In this document: piece by piece, positions 54,581 through 62,888 of the stretch
How positions within the stretch are numbered: the stretch's first letter is position 1
How the letters are laid out: each line of letters opens with the position of its first letter
From: Bacillus sp. SM2101
GTDB taxonomy: Bacteria; Bacillota; Bacilli; Bacillales; SM2101
Reading direction: 5' to 3'
Length of the DNA stretch: 64,000 bases
Assembly: GCF_018588585.1 (NCBI RefSeq)
Contig: NZ_JAEUFG010000016.1
Span: 1 to 64,000 of the forward strand
The notes under the pieces: model-generated
The model's input: the letters and a program-made list of their open reading frames with translations, nothing else
What the model was told of the DNA's origin: nothing
Databases searched by the model: none
Made by a program: the position numbers and the translations under genes

Positions 54581-55270
54581 TTATAGGTACTGACTATTAA
54601 TGTGTTTGTTTACATTGTCGACATGGATTGCTAATGAACGAATTCCTTTCTTAAGAAACCCTTCTTTCTTAAGCTGGCTTATGATTGTACTTGTTGTCTC
54701 ACGAGTCGATCCGACCATTGTAGCAATATCCTGGTGTGTAAGTTTCATTTCAATTGTTTGCCACTCGTTTTTTCTTTTTCCGGATTTTTCACTAAGTTTC
54801 AGTAATAAATATAAGACACGATATTTTACATCGCCGAGTGCTATTTTTTCACTCATTTCGTAAATATCTTTTAAGCGAGCAGAAAGTATTGAAATAAACT
54901 TCAAGGCAATTTTCGGATTTTTCTCGATAAATGATTCAAATTCTGATTTCCCCATCACACATAAATATGTGTCAGTCATTGCTTGTGCATATACTTGGTC
55001 ATCTATAAGAGAGAGGGTAGATGTTTCTCCGAAAATATTTCCATCAGTTAAAATATCTAACGTAAACTCTTTTCCTTGTGCATTCATACGATATAGGCGA
55101 ACTTGTCCCTTTTTTAAAAAAAACAAAGCTTTTATCGGAAGATTAGGATCTATGATAATTGTTCCTTTTTTGACTGGCTTCATCGAACTTAATTCATCAA
55201 TTACTTGCAACTCTTCATTTGATAATTCTTCTAACAAACTAATTTGAGATAAGAATAATAATTTATCCAT
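54581..55270 (-). CDS. Crp/Fnr-family transcriptional regulator
   Basis: 229 residues from the ATG at 55270 (AAAGGAAAGTGGG upstream; the frame extends 23 codons further without a site). N-terminal cyclic-nucleotide-binding-like beta-barrel (KGTIIIDPNLPIKALFFLKKGQVRLYR, GNIFGETSTLS), a long dimer helix, and a C-terminal winged helix with LTHQDIATMVGSTRETTSTIISQLKKEGFL. No N-terminal cysteines for an iron-sulfur cluster, so not an oxygen-sensing Fnr. Ligand unknown. Divergent from spoVIF; a perfect palindrome lies between. Confidence 0.88.
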   Translation of the reverse strand: MDKLLFLSQISLLEELSNEELQVIDELSSMKPVKKGTIIIDPNLPIKALFFLKKGQVRLYRMNAQGKEFTLDILTDGNIFGETSTLSLIDDQVYAQAMTDTYLCVMGKSEFESFIEKNPKIALKFISILSARLKDIYEMSEKIALGDVKYRVLYLLLKLSEKSGKRKNEWQTIEMKLTHQDIATMVGSTRETTSTIISQLKKEGFLKKGIRSLAIHVDNVNKHINSQYL

Positions 55271-55344
55271 GTGAGTCCCACTTTCCTTTGAAAGTATATT
55301 TTCTAGTATACAAAAATTTTGATGATACGAACAGAACATTTATA

Positions 55345-55355
55345 GTGACGGTCAC
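55345..55355. promoter_or_regulatory. Palindrome GTGACGGTCAC, candidate Crp/Fnr-type operator
   Basis: Perfect 11-bp inverted repeat GTGAC-G-GTCAC, 75 bp upstream of the regulator and 49 bp upstream of spoVIF. Half-site GTGA is the core recognised by the RETTS-type recognition helix of Crp/Fnr proteins, though the half-site spacing is shorter than the classical one. Confidence 0.45.
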
Positions 55356-55381
55356 ACCTGAGCATATCAAGTCATATGATA
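55354..55381 (+). promoter_or_regulatory. Probable sigma-K promoter of spoVIF
   Basis: ACACC at 55354-55358 and CATATGATA at 55373-55381 (full CATANNNTA match), spacing 15-17 depending on the AC chosen, about 23 bp before the ATG of spoVIF. spoVIF is sigma-K dependent in B. subtilis. Confidence 0.5.
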
Positions 55382-55403
55382 TATCACGTTAGGAGGCTTA
55401 GGG

Positions 55404-55658
55404 ATGGATAATAATTTATTTAAAAATATTGAGAAGAAAACAGGAGTTAAAATGAAGGATGTTTTCGAATTAGCCAATTCAGTACAACATGCAAACTTCC
55501 AAGATGAAAAACAAGTTAGGCAAATTGTGAAAAGAGTAGCTGAGTTAGCTAGACGTGACGTTCCAAAAGAGCTTGAGGATAAAATCGTCAGTTCTATTAT
55601 TAATGATGGGAAAAAGATTGATTTTGGAACGATAGCGAATATGTTAAACAAGAAGTGA
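55404..55658 (+). CDS. spoVIF: Stage VI sporulation protein F
   Basis: 84 residues (about 86 in B. subtilis). Helical: LFKNIEKKTGVKMKDVFELANSVQHANFQDEKQVRQIVKRVAELA pattern, then a C-terminal helix pair. SpoVIF stabilises GerR and is required for proper coat assembly and spore resistance. AGGAGGC before the ATG. Terminators follow. Divergent from a Crp/Fnr regulator, an arrangement not found in B. subtilis. Confidence 0.9.
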   Translation: MDNNLFKNIEKKTGVKMKDVFELANSVQHANFQDEKQVRQIVKRVAELARRDVPKELEDKIVSSIINDGKKIDFGTIANMLNKK

Positions 55659-55686
55659 CTTCCTTCAAGCTAAACTAACTTTACGT

Positions 55687-55716
55687 TCAGGTGGGCAACA
55701 AGCTCCACCTGATTTT
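55687..55716 (+). terminator. spoVIF terminator
   Basis: Stem TCAGGTGG / CCACCTGA (55687-55694, 55705-55712), followed by TTTT. Confidence 0.75.
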
Positions 55717-55765
55717 AAGTTGTAACTATTTAATGAGTAATGATCCTCATCAATAATTAAACTCC

Positions 55766-55787
55766 CTTCCAGTTGGAAGTTTTTTTG
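55766..55787 (+). terminator. Second terminator after spoVIF
   Basis: CTTCC-AGTT-GGAAG (55766-55779) followed by TTTTTTTTG. Confidence 0.65.
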
Positions 55788-56326
55788 TTTTATTCCTAGC
55801 ATACTTTTATAACATCATTCAAAGAGGTTGAGACAAAGGGAGGTAACGGATTTTTACTAAATCTTAAATAAGTTTTCTTTATAGTTGTTCTACGTCCTTT
55901 CCTAACTTATAGTTGAAAACTTGCGCGCTTATTAATAATTATATTTTAGTGACGACGAAATTTTTTGACACACATAATTTTCATTGGTTATAGAGCACGT
56001 ATGAGCATTTTTCTTTGTAAATTTGATAGCTTTTATACTAAATTACGGCGTGTAGTAGTGGCGTTATAGTTTATGAGTATCGTACAAGAAAAGATTATAT
56101 TTGTATCGATATATGTTTACATATTTTTTGATCAATAGAAACCCGTTTTTGTTTAGTTATATTATCGAGCTAGAGTTTACATGTATAACCTCACATATAC
56201 AAGTGCAGCTTAGTGTGCGATTTATTCCTTGTGTATTATTTCTCTACATGAAATTGTGAAAACCTGTGTCAACTCCCCAATATTTGAATAAAATAGCATA
56301 GAAAAATATAAGGGAGGTATGAACTG
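55788..56326. other. Intergenic region before the heptad-repeat gene
   Basis: About 540 bp without a recognised gene. A very degenerate MITE-like stretch is possible from about 56002 (TTTTTCTTTGTAAATTTGAT, then ATACTAAATTA, then AAGAAAAGATTATATTTG). No promoter consensus was convincing; CATAGAAAA near 56298 is a poor sporulation -10. Confidence 0.35.
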
Positions 56327-57250
56327 TTGAATCATTATTATCCACATATGCATAACCAGATGCACAATCCAATGCATGGAAATGTCATGCCTTGGCATGG
56401 GAATATGATGCCTTGGAACGGTAACGTCATGCCAGCGCATGAAAATGTAATGCCGATGTATGAGAACGTCATGCCAGCGCATGAAAATGTAATGCCAATG
56501 TATGAGAATGTGATGCCAGCGCATGAAAATGTAATGCCAATGTATGAGAATGTGATGCCAGCGCATGAAAATGTAATGCCAATGTATGAGAATGTGATGC
56601 CAGCGCATGAAAATGTAATGCCAATGTATGAGAATGTGATGCCAGCGCATGAAAATGTAATGCCAATGTATGAGAATGTGATGCCAGCGCATGAAAATGT
56701 GATGCCAGCGCATGAAAATGTGATGCCGATGTACGAGAACGTCATGCCAGCACAAGAAAATGTAATGCCGATGTACGAGAACGTCATGCCAGCACAAGAA
56801 AATGTAATGCCGATGTACGAGAACGTCATGCCGGCACAAGAAAATGTAATGCCAATGCAAGAGAACATCATGCCAGCACAAGAAAATGTAATGCCAATGC
56901 AAGAAAACGTCATGCCAGCACACGAGAAAGTAATGCCAGCTCACAGTCCCGAAGAAATGAAGGACTTTTGTAGAAAGTATAAGCACCACTTTGTCTGTGT
57001 AGAAATGAAAGATGGACGCCATTATGACGGAATTATTGTAGGTACGCAAGGAGATTCAGTAGTGATGTTAGTTCCAATGGGGGAAGTTGCGAACAGAGAT
57101 GAGCAACAACAATTTGTTAACGACCCTAATGGAGGATTTGGCTACGGTTTTGGTGGTTTTGGAGGCTATCCACGAAGATTCCGTAGATTTGGTCGTTTTG
57201 GATTTCCTTTCTTTGGAATAAGACGCTTCGGTTTCCCGTTCTTTTATTAA
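56327..57250 (+). CDS. Met-Pro heptad-repeat protein with Sm-like tail
   Basis: 307 residues, TTG start nine bases after GGGAGG. Residues 1-16 are His/Met/Asn-rich; then exactly 27 heptads (residues 17-205) of the form x-E/G-N-V-M-P-x, mostly HENVMPM alternating with YENVMPA, later QENVMPM. Next comes a compact segment FCRKYKHHFVCVEMKDGRHYDGIIVG (about 213-240) that looks like an Sm/LSm-type small barrel core, then a Gly/Arg/Phe-rich tail ending RFGFPFFY. The Met, His and Glu lattice could bind soft metals. Probably a spore- or cell-surface protein; not recognised. Confidence 0.7.
   Translation: MNHYYPHMHNQMHNPMHGNVMPWHGNMMPWNGNVMPAHENVMPMYENVMPAHENVMPMYENVMPAHENVMPMYENVMPAHENVMPMYENVMPAHENVMPMYENVMPAHENVMPMYENVMPAHENVMPAHENVMPMYENVMPAQENVMPMYENVMPAQENVMPMYENVMPAQENVMPMQENIMPAQENVMPMQENVMPAHEKVMPAHSPEEMKDFCRKYKHHFVCVEMKDGRHYDGIIVGTQGDSVVMLVPMGEVANRDEQQQFVNDPNGGFGYGFGGFGGYPRRFRRFGRFGFPFFGIRRFGFPFFY
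56375..56941 (+). repeat. In-frame tandem repeat, 21/42-bp unit
   Basis: 567 bp equal to 27 units of 21 bp, organised mostly as 42-bp pairs. Five consecutive 42-bp copies around 56478-56687 are almost identical in DNA, whereas the outer ones differ at third positions, a sign of recent expansion by slippage or recombination. Confidence 0.9.
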
Positions 57251-57447
57251 CGCAGTGCTCACATAGTTTGAGATATCTTAATGTTAAGCAGTAAGAAATA
57301 ATTATACCTTCATCTAGCTGTGTATATCTAATTCAGGAATAATAACAAAGGTGTATGTATAAGGTAAAGGATATAAATATTGATGAAATTAAGAGGACTG
57401 ATGTGCCCTAGAATATGAAGGTAACCAAGTGCATGTTTAAAGAACGA

Positions 57448-57476
57448 AGAGCTAGGATGACTGTATCCCTAGCTCT
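57448..57476. terminator. Hairpin downstream of the heptad-repeat gene
   Basis: Stem AGAGCTAGG / CCTAGCTCT (57448-57456, 57468-57476) with an 11-base loop; no T tract follows, so it is weak as a terminator. Confidence 0.4.
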
Positions 57477-57655
57477 GTATTGATTCTTGATTATTTTCAA
57501 AACGATAAACCCTTGGATGACGCTCAAGTTATACAGCTCCAACGACTATCCCCTAAGTGGACAAGGCAAAAGGTGCTCAAGTGATAACTAATGCTTTCAA
57601 GACCAAATGAGCTGCTGTGTATCGGTAGTTGCTCAATCAAATATTTGTAATCTCT

Positions 57656-57757
57656 GGTTGTATTCACATTTAAAAGTATTTTTCGTACTAAGAAATAAAC
57701 AAGATGAAACTAGATTTCGTAGCATTTCTTCTTTTTATTTAGAACCATGAAAATGGC
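57656..57757 (-). repeat. MITE-like repeat, inverted orientation, truncated
   Basis: GGTTGTATTCACATTTAAAA left end, TTTCGTACTAAGAAATAAAC and TTTCGTAGCATTTCTTC inside, CATGAAAATGGC on the right. It lies just after the 3' end of yjcD (minus strand). Confidence 0.55.
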
Positions 57758-57815
57758 ATAAAATCTTGTTCAATGGTAGTCATTTTATAAATGTACAAAA
57801 AGTTTAAAAAGCTTT

Positions 57816-60086
57816 TTATCTTATTATTGAAGCTAAGAAACGTGAACGCTTAGCTTTTTTACCACGTCGCATATGAGGTATAGACAAGTATAAAGAGTCT
57901 TGCGCACGTGTCATTGCAACATATAATAAGCGTCGCTCTTCCTCAAGGATACGAATATCGCCATTTCGAAACGATTCTAATGCATAATCGTGTGGAAGGC
58001 TACCGTCCACAGCCCCTAACACGTATACGTTTTTATACTCTAGCCCCTTCGCTCGATGGATAGTTGATAAAGTAATTGAGTTGTTATATTGCTTACTAAG
58101 TTCCTTCATTTCTTTATTCATTGCAATCATGTGATCAATGTGCTCAATGAGTTGGGGAAGATTTGTAAATTTCTTAGCAACAACCTTTAGGTCACGTACA
58201 TCATCTGACCCTCTTTCAATAGCATTGCCTTCATTCCCTCTTTTTTTAAGAAATTCAGCAAAGCTCATCTCTTGTTCGATTTTTTCTATAGCTTGGATAG
58301 GTGGTAGGTTAGCTAAAGTTTTAAACAAAGGAACTATTTTTTGTAACTTTCTTTTTTGAAAAGGTTGGACATTTTGAAGATATGCTAGTCCATCTACAAA
58401 TGAACAATCTTCTAATATAGTAATTGCTTTCAAATCTTGATAGATTGATTGCTTTAAAAACTGTGCAGTTAAGATATCCCGAATAGCATTGCTATTATTT
58501 GGGTCTAAGCTTAAGCGTAAATGTGCAACTAAGCTTTTAACAGTTCTCCTTTGATAAAAAGATTCACTATCCTGTTCAATAGTGAAAGGTAAGCTAGACT
58601 GTGTCAACCTCTCAAATATGGCTCTAGAAGCGGAGTGGGTTCGATAAAAGATGGCAAAATCATTTGGCCCTGCCCCATTTGCAATTTTTTCTTTTAAATC
58701 AGTGACAATCATTGTCGCTTCCTCTTCTTCATCATAAGGATAAAAAACAGTTGGTACATGTTGATTATTATTTTGTGATATCATATTTTTTTGATGACGA
58801 ATACTATTCTCTGATATTACCGTATTTGCACTTTGGACAATATGATGTGTAGAACGATAGTTTTCTGCTAATATAACTGTTTTGCAATTAGGGTAATCTG
58901 TAGAGAAATGTAAAATAAACGATGGGTCACTTCCTCGAAAGGCATAAATAGATTGATCATCATCCCCAACTACACAAAGGTTTTTCGTATGATTTGAGAG
59001 CAATTGAATGATCTTGTATTGGACTTTATTAATATCTTGAAATTCATCGATTAAAAAATAGTGGAAGCGTTGCTGATACTTTTTTAACAGTTGTTCATTA
59101 TGTTGGAAAAGCTGTAAGCAACCAACAAGCATATCGTCAAAGTCGAATAAAGATTTTTCCTTTTTCAATTGTTCGTAGCGCAAATATAAAAATCCTAGCT
59201 TTTCTTCCCATTCGTCTGTAGGTTTTATATCCATCGGTTCCAACAATGTGTTTTTCCAATAACTAATTTTTTGAAGGGCTTCGTCGTAAGCAAACTGCTT
59301 TTCATCTAAATTGATTTCCATCCCCGCTTGTTTAACAAGCTGTTCTCTTTGCCATTCCCATTTGATGAGTTTGTCGCTTTGCCATTGCTCAGGGGTGTGG
59401 TGTAGAAGTATTTTGTAAAAAATACTATGGAAAGTTCCTATTACCATTCGACTGATCGTTGCTGATGATATCCCGTAAGAAAGTAGGCGTTGTTTCATTT
59501 CTTTTGCCGCTTTAGTTGTAAATGTAACGAGTATCATGCTAGCTGGATCTACTTTTTTATCTTTAATCATATAGAGTGTTCTTGTAGTTAAGACACGAGT
59601 CTTTCCACTCCCAGCACCAGCAAGAATAAGAAGTGGACCTTCTGTATGCTTTACCGCATCCCATTGTAATGAATCTAGCTGAATGTTGGTTGCGTATTTA
59701 ACGTACTCTTTTGTTGTATCATTTTTAAATGTTTGGATTGTTTTTACGGTTTTTGCAGGCTGCCATATCATTTGCTTTTCCAAGACCGTTGATGAAATAG
59801 TACGTGATTTTGGTATGCGAAATCCATTTTGTTCAACAAAATTAATAGTGCTATCAGCCTCGTTTTCTTTTGGTTGATGAACTGGTACCACCTTGACGTT
59901 TTGACAGGATGTCGTTTTGTGATAAAAATGTGGTTGCTTTGACATGCCTAGATATAATCGAACTTCTGCACCACAATCTTTACACGTAATTTCTCCTCGA
60001 AGACTATTTTCATAGAGGCGCTGGAGATTTTCTCTATGCTGAGAATCTAGTTCAATAAGGCGATCATGATGTATTGCACAGTCCAT
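57816..60086 (-). CDS. yjcD: UvrD/PcrA-family DNA helicase YjcD
   Basis: 756 residues from the ATG at 60086, preceded by TTAGGAGGG; the frame runs 37 codons further upstream without a site. Superfamily 1A motifs: LAGAGSGKTRVLTTR (Walker A), LVTFTTKAAKEMKQR, DEFQDINKVQ (Walker B), VVGDDDQSIYAFRGSD, LAENYRS, and the C-terminal STIHRAKGLEYKNVYV and LLYVAMTRAQ. Before the helicase there is a small Cys domain (ITCKDCGAEVRLYLGMSKQPHFYHKTTSC). Length matches B. subtilis YjcD (about 759). Role in DNA repair is inferred. Confidence 0.92.
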   Translation of the reverse strand: MDCAIHHDRLIELDSQHRENLQRLYENSLRGEITCKDCGAEVRLYLGMSKQPHFYHKTTSCQNVKVVPVHQPKENEADSTINFVEQNGFRIPKSRTISSTVLEKQMIWQPAKTVKTIQTFKNDTTKEYVKYATNIQLDSLQWDAVKHTEGPLLILAGAGSGKTRVLTTRTLYMIKDKKVDPASMILVTFTTKAAKEMKQRLLSYGISSATISRMVIGTFHSIFYKILLHHTPEQWQSDKLIKWEWQREQLVKQAGMEINLDEKQFAYDEALQKISYWKNTLLEPMDIKPTDEWEEKLGFLYLRYEQLKKEKSLFDFDDMLVGCLQLFQHNEQLLKKYQQRFHYFLIDEFQDINKVQYKIIQLLSNHTKNLCVVGDDDQSIYAFRGSDPSFILHFSTDYPNCKTVILAENYRSTHHIVQSANTVISENSIRHQKNMISQNNNQHVPTVFYPYDEEEEATMIVTDLKEKIANGAGPNDFAIFYRTHSASRAIFERLTQSSLPFTIEQDSESFYQRRTVKSLVAHLRLSLDPNNSNAIRDILTAQFLKQSIYQDLKAITILEDCSFVDGLAYLQNVQPFQKRKLQKIVPLFKTLANLPPIQAIEKIEQEMSFAEFLKKRGNEGNAIERGSDDVRDLKVVAKKFTNLPQLIEHIDHMIAMNKEMKELSKQYNNSITLSTIHRAKGLEYKNVYVLGAVDGSLPHDYALESFRNGDIRILEEERRLLYVAMTRAQDSLYLSIPHMRRGKKAKRSRFLASIIR

Positions 60087-60530
60087 GAAGGACCCTCCTA
60101 ATGACTTGTATATTTTTAACCTTTCTATCATAACAAAATGATGAATGGAGGAAAAGTTGAATTGTAGAATTTGGTGATACTTCTGGGTTACTTGCAAACT
60201 ATTTCTATAATTTTCATATGTAAAGCTACGTATTTTGGCCCTAAAACTTTGTAGAGATTTCCCATTCGTAGTAAACAGGTGTGGGATGCTTTAATTGAGT
60301 GTCTCTGTTTGAAGTAAACATTGTTGATTTGAAAACAATCATAAGAAGTAGTTTTATACGTTTGCACGTTTTACAGAAGAAAGTATGCATGAACATTTTA
60401 AGTATATGTGGTGCGAAAAAGAGCAATCAAATGATTTGTGTTTAAGTAAGAAGTTTTGGAATATTATGAGTTATTAAAGGAAAAAACTTGCATCTTATCG
60501 AATGTTTATATATAAAGGAAGGTGATAGCT
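60087..60530. other. Divergent intergenic region upstream of yjcD
   Basis: About 440 bp. Frames present lack ribosome binding sites. A faint MITE-like interior (AGAAGAAAGTATGCATGAAC, then TATATGTGGTGCGAAAAAG) is visible around 60370-60425 but no ends were recognised. Confidence 0.35.
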
Positions 60531-60773
60531 ATGACTTTAATTGCACCTATTAATCATGAGCAATACAGTTTATACGCACTTCGCACCATTCCGTTCAAGC
60601 AAGATATGATGAAATTTAATCCAGTTTATAAGTCTTCAATAGATGCACGGCTACAGGAACAATCATTTCCAATTTCGATACTTCAAAAAAGAAAATACGA
60701 AGTGAAAGAAAATGAAGAAAAACTATATTACGAAATTACTGGTAAAGGGAAATATATAAATGAACTAGTCTGA
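60531..60773 (+). CDS. Small conserved-looking protein, unknown
   Basis: 80 residues from the ATG at 60531, which follows AAAGGAAGGTGATAG; a GTG at 60522 overlaps that site. Polar with scattered aromatics (HEQYSLYALRTIPFKQDMMKFNPVYKSS) and a C-terminal KYEVKENEEKLYYEITGKGKYINELV segment. No signal, membrane helix or cysteines. Precedes the metallo-hydrolase gene by 21 bp, so likely cotranscribed with it. Confidence 0.6.
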   Translation: MTLIAPINHEQYSLYALRTIPFKQDMMKFNPVYKSSIDARLQEQSFPISILQKRKYEVKENEEKLYYEITGKGKYINELV

Positions 60774-60794
60774 ATAATGGGGGCGTACTACTAA

Positions 60795-61694
60795 ATGAAG
60801 TTATGCAACATTCAACACGATTCTTATTATTTTCATGCTGCGGTCAATATTGGTTATGTGAAAGCGGGTGACCAAGGGTTGTTGATTGACGCAGGTCTCG
60901 ATAAGAGTTCAATAAAAAAAGTAATTAAAGAGCTTGATAAAGAACAGTTACCTCTTACTCACCTATTTATTACTCATGCACATGCGGACCACTTTGGAGG
61001 TGCTGCGCATTTACAAAAAACAAAAGACGTATTTACGATGGCTCCGCCACTTGAGGAGGCAGTTTTACGGTATCCTATTTTGGAGCCAATATATTTATTT
61101 CAAGGAAACCATCCTTTACCAGAAATGAGAAATAAGTTCTTGGAAGGTGAAGCTATCAGAATTGACCAAGTACTAAATGAAGGTAACCATGAAATAGATG
61201 CTTTTACGTTTGAATGTATCTCATTTCCAGGGCATAGTGAAAATCAAATGGGTATAAAAATCAATGAAATTTTATATTGCGGTGATGCTTATTTTAGTAT
61301 AGAGCAGCTTCAAAAACATAAAATCCCTTATATTGTAGATTGCCAACATACAATAAATACATTAGAGAAGTGTTTGGGAATTGATTGTTACGGGGCAGTA
61401 CCTGGACACGGCGAATTTGAAACTTCTTTTCAACGGACTATTAGAGGCAATATCGTATACCACCATCAAATATTAGATTGGATGAGTGACTACTTTAAGT
61501 TGAAAGAAGCCGGTGTTAGTCATGAAGAATTAGTTAGAGATGCATGTGAGGCCTGGGAGGTTTCTTTGCCATTCGTATCATCGTGGATGCTGTATCGTAC
61601 AGCGATAACAGCGTACGCAACTAAGCTAGTAAAAGACGACTTAGTAGAGTTATCAATAAAAGATTTTGCGCTATCATTTAACTGGAAAAGCTAG
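60795..61694 (+). CDS. Metallo-beta-lactamase-fold hydrolase
   Basis: 299 residues. The di-metal signature THAHADHFGG (HxHxDH) is near residue 60; further ligands appear in SFPGHSENQMG, LYCGDAYFS and VPGHGEFE. The C-terminal 90 residues form a helical extension (VYHHQILDWMSDYFKLKEAGVS) often seen in the glyoxalase II/lactonase-like branch. Substrate unknown. GGGGGCG upstream is a modest ribosome binding site. Terminator at 61793. Confidence 0.88.
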   Translation: MKLCNIQHDSYYFHAAVNIGYVKAGDQGLLIDAGLDKSSIKKVIKELDKEQLPLTHLFITHAHADHFGGAAHLQKTKDVFTMAPPLEEAVLRYPILEPIYLFQGNHPLPEMRNKFLEGEAIRIDQVLNEGNHEIDAFTFECISFPGHSENQMGIKINEILYCGDAYFSIEQLQKHKIPYIVDCQHTINTLEKCLGIDCYGAVPGHGEFETSFQRTIRGNIVYHHQILDWMSDYFKLKEAGVSHEELVRDACEAWEVSLPFVSSWMLYRTAITAYATKLVKDDLVELSIKDFALSFNWKS

Positions 61695-61792
61695 AGAATG
61701 TTTGGACTAGCTTAATGCATCCAAAGTGCTGTATGTGCTCCGCCACTTGTTGTTTGCTGAAATTAACATTCTGTTTGTAAACAGTAGAAAGC

Positions 61793-61835
61793 AAAGTATT
61801 AGCTGTTATTTAATAATACAGCTAATACTTTTTTA
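61793..61835 (+). terminator. Terminator after the metallo-hydrolase gene
   Basis: Perfect 13-bp stem AAGTATTAGCTGT / ACAGCTAATACTT, 11-base loop, T6 tail. Confidence 0.88.
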
Positions 61836-62032
61836 TGATGTGATAAGTATTGTTGCTTTTATTTGCGTTACTTTTTCTGCTTGTCTCTTTTTGAAATATA
61901 TTAAATGGACCTTGTAATATATGAGAATAGACGCCACGACTAGATTTGTAGGGGGGTATCTTTGTACGAGGCTAGTAGTGCGAAATCAACCTTTGAAAGA
62001 CAGGAACATGTAAGAAAACGATCTATTGACTA

Positions 62033-62059
62033 CAAAAAAAGTCCAATAACTATCGGACT
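62033..62059 (-). terminator. Minus-strand terminator
   Basis: On the minus strand AGTCCGAT-AGTT-ATTGGACT (one G-U) followed by T7. It would end transcripts from the TetR remnant or the DUF421 gene upstream of it. Confidence 0.7.
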
Positions 62060-62164
62060 CTAAGAGAGAGGTGTGTCTTAAATACCGTTCATATCAAATA
62101 AGATACATTATAAAGATGAGAAAAATATGTGACGATGATGGGAAATTGTGTGAATATTTGAAAT

Positions 62165-62325
62165 GGCTCCTTTTACAAACTTTGTTGCTTTTGTTATAAA
62201 AAATGGACGGGGTGAAGAGCTTTTATAAAACCTCAATAAATGTAAAAGTAGATAAGGTGCCACGAAGCCTATGGTTATACGTGCTTATCTATTAGAGGAA
62301 AAAGCTAGTCACGGAGAAAACTGCT
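62165..62325 (+). repeat. MITE-like intergenic repeat, full copy
   Basis: 161 bp: GGCTCCTTTTACAAACTTTG, interior AAGTAGATAAGGTGCC followed by ACGAAGCC and TTATACGTG, right end CACGGAGAAAACTGC. Confidence 0.65.
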
Positions 62326-62413
62326 TTAACAAAGGCATTAAGCAGAACTATGCAGTGTAATACAATAACAAAATACTTAGTAAGTGATAAATATCGTCCG
62401 CAAATATGTCTAA

Positions 62414-62713
62414 CTAGTTGTCGGTTTGAACATCTATTTTTAACCCCTCAGCACTTGCGGGCCCTTTTAGAATAATTCGTAGGATTTGTTTAGACATATG
62501 TTCAGGTGAGGGATAAGGTTCTTCTTTTAGCCACCAAGTGAGAACACCTATAAAAGCTGAACTAGCAAAGTGAAGAAGCAGTTCTTCAGGAAGGAGTAGG
62601 TCATTTTTTTCCATACCAAGCTCCGTTAAATTGTCTTTGAATTTGTTGCTTTTAGCTGGATCAAACTTAAGAAAGTCTCTCCAATTAATTTTCGTGTTCT
62701 GGAAAGAAATCAT
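62414..62713 (-). pseudogene. TetR-family regulator remnant (C-terminal domain only)
   Basis: 99 codons whose last 60 match the ligand-binding half of TetR/AcrR regulators (LLLHFASSAFIGVLTWWLKEEPYPSPEHMSKQILRIIL). The N-terminal helix-turn-helix is missing: the DNA upstream (62714-62888) carries no DNA-binding domain in any frame that I can see, and the next gene ends at 62889. The ATG at 62713 has no good ribosome binding site. Interpreted as a 5'-deleted gene. A frameshifted N-terminus further away was looked for and not found. Confidence 0.65.
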
Positions 62714-62888
62714 TTGATCATGGCTTAGGTATATTAGGTTGGAGTGGAGTAGTGAGTTTGATGTTGATGTTTGTAGCTGTTTTGAAGTGGAAAAATGGAA
62801 TAAATGAAGCAGGTAGTCAGTTGAGTATAGACAGTCAAAATTGAACAGAAAGTACTTGTTTTAAGTTGCCTAATAGAAAGGAGAGGCA

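Noticed and set aside
56222-57049. Long antisense open frames through the heptad-repeat gene (275 and 191 codons)
   Set aside because: The repeat unit is a multiple of three bases, so all frames stay open through it. The antisense frames have no ribosome binding site, and their peptides are only the translation of the repeat (His/Trp/Met runs).
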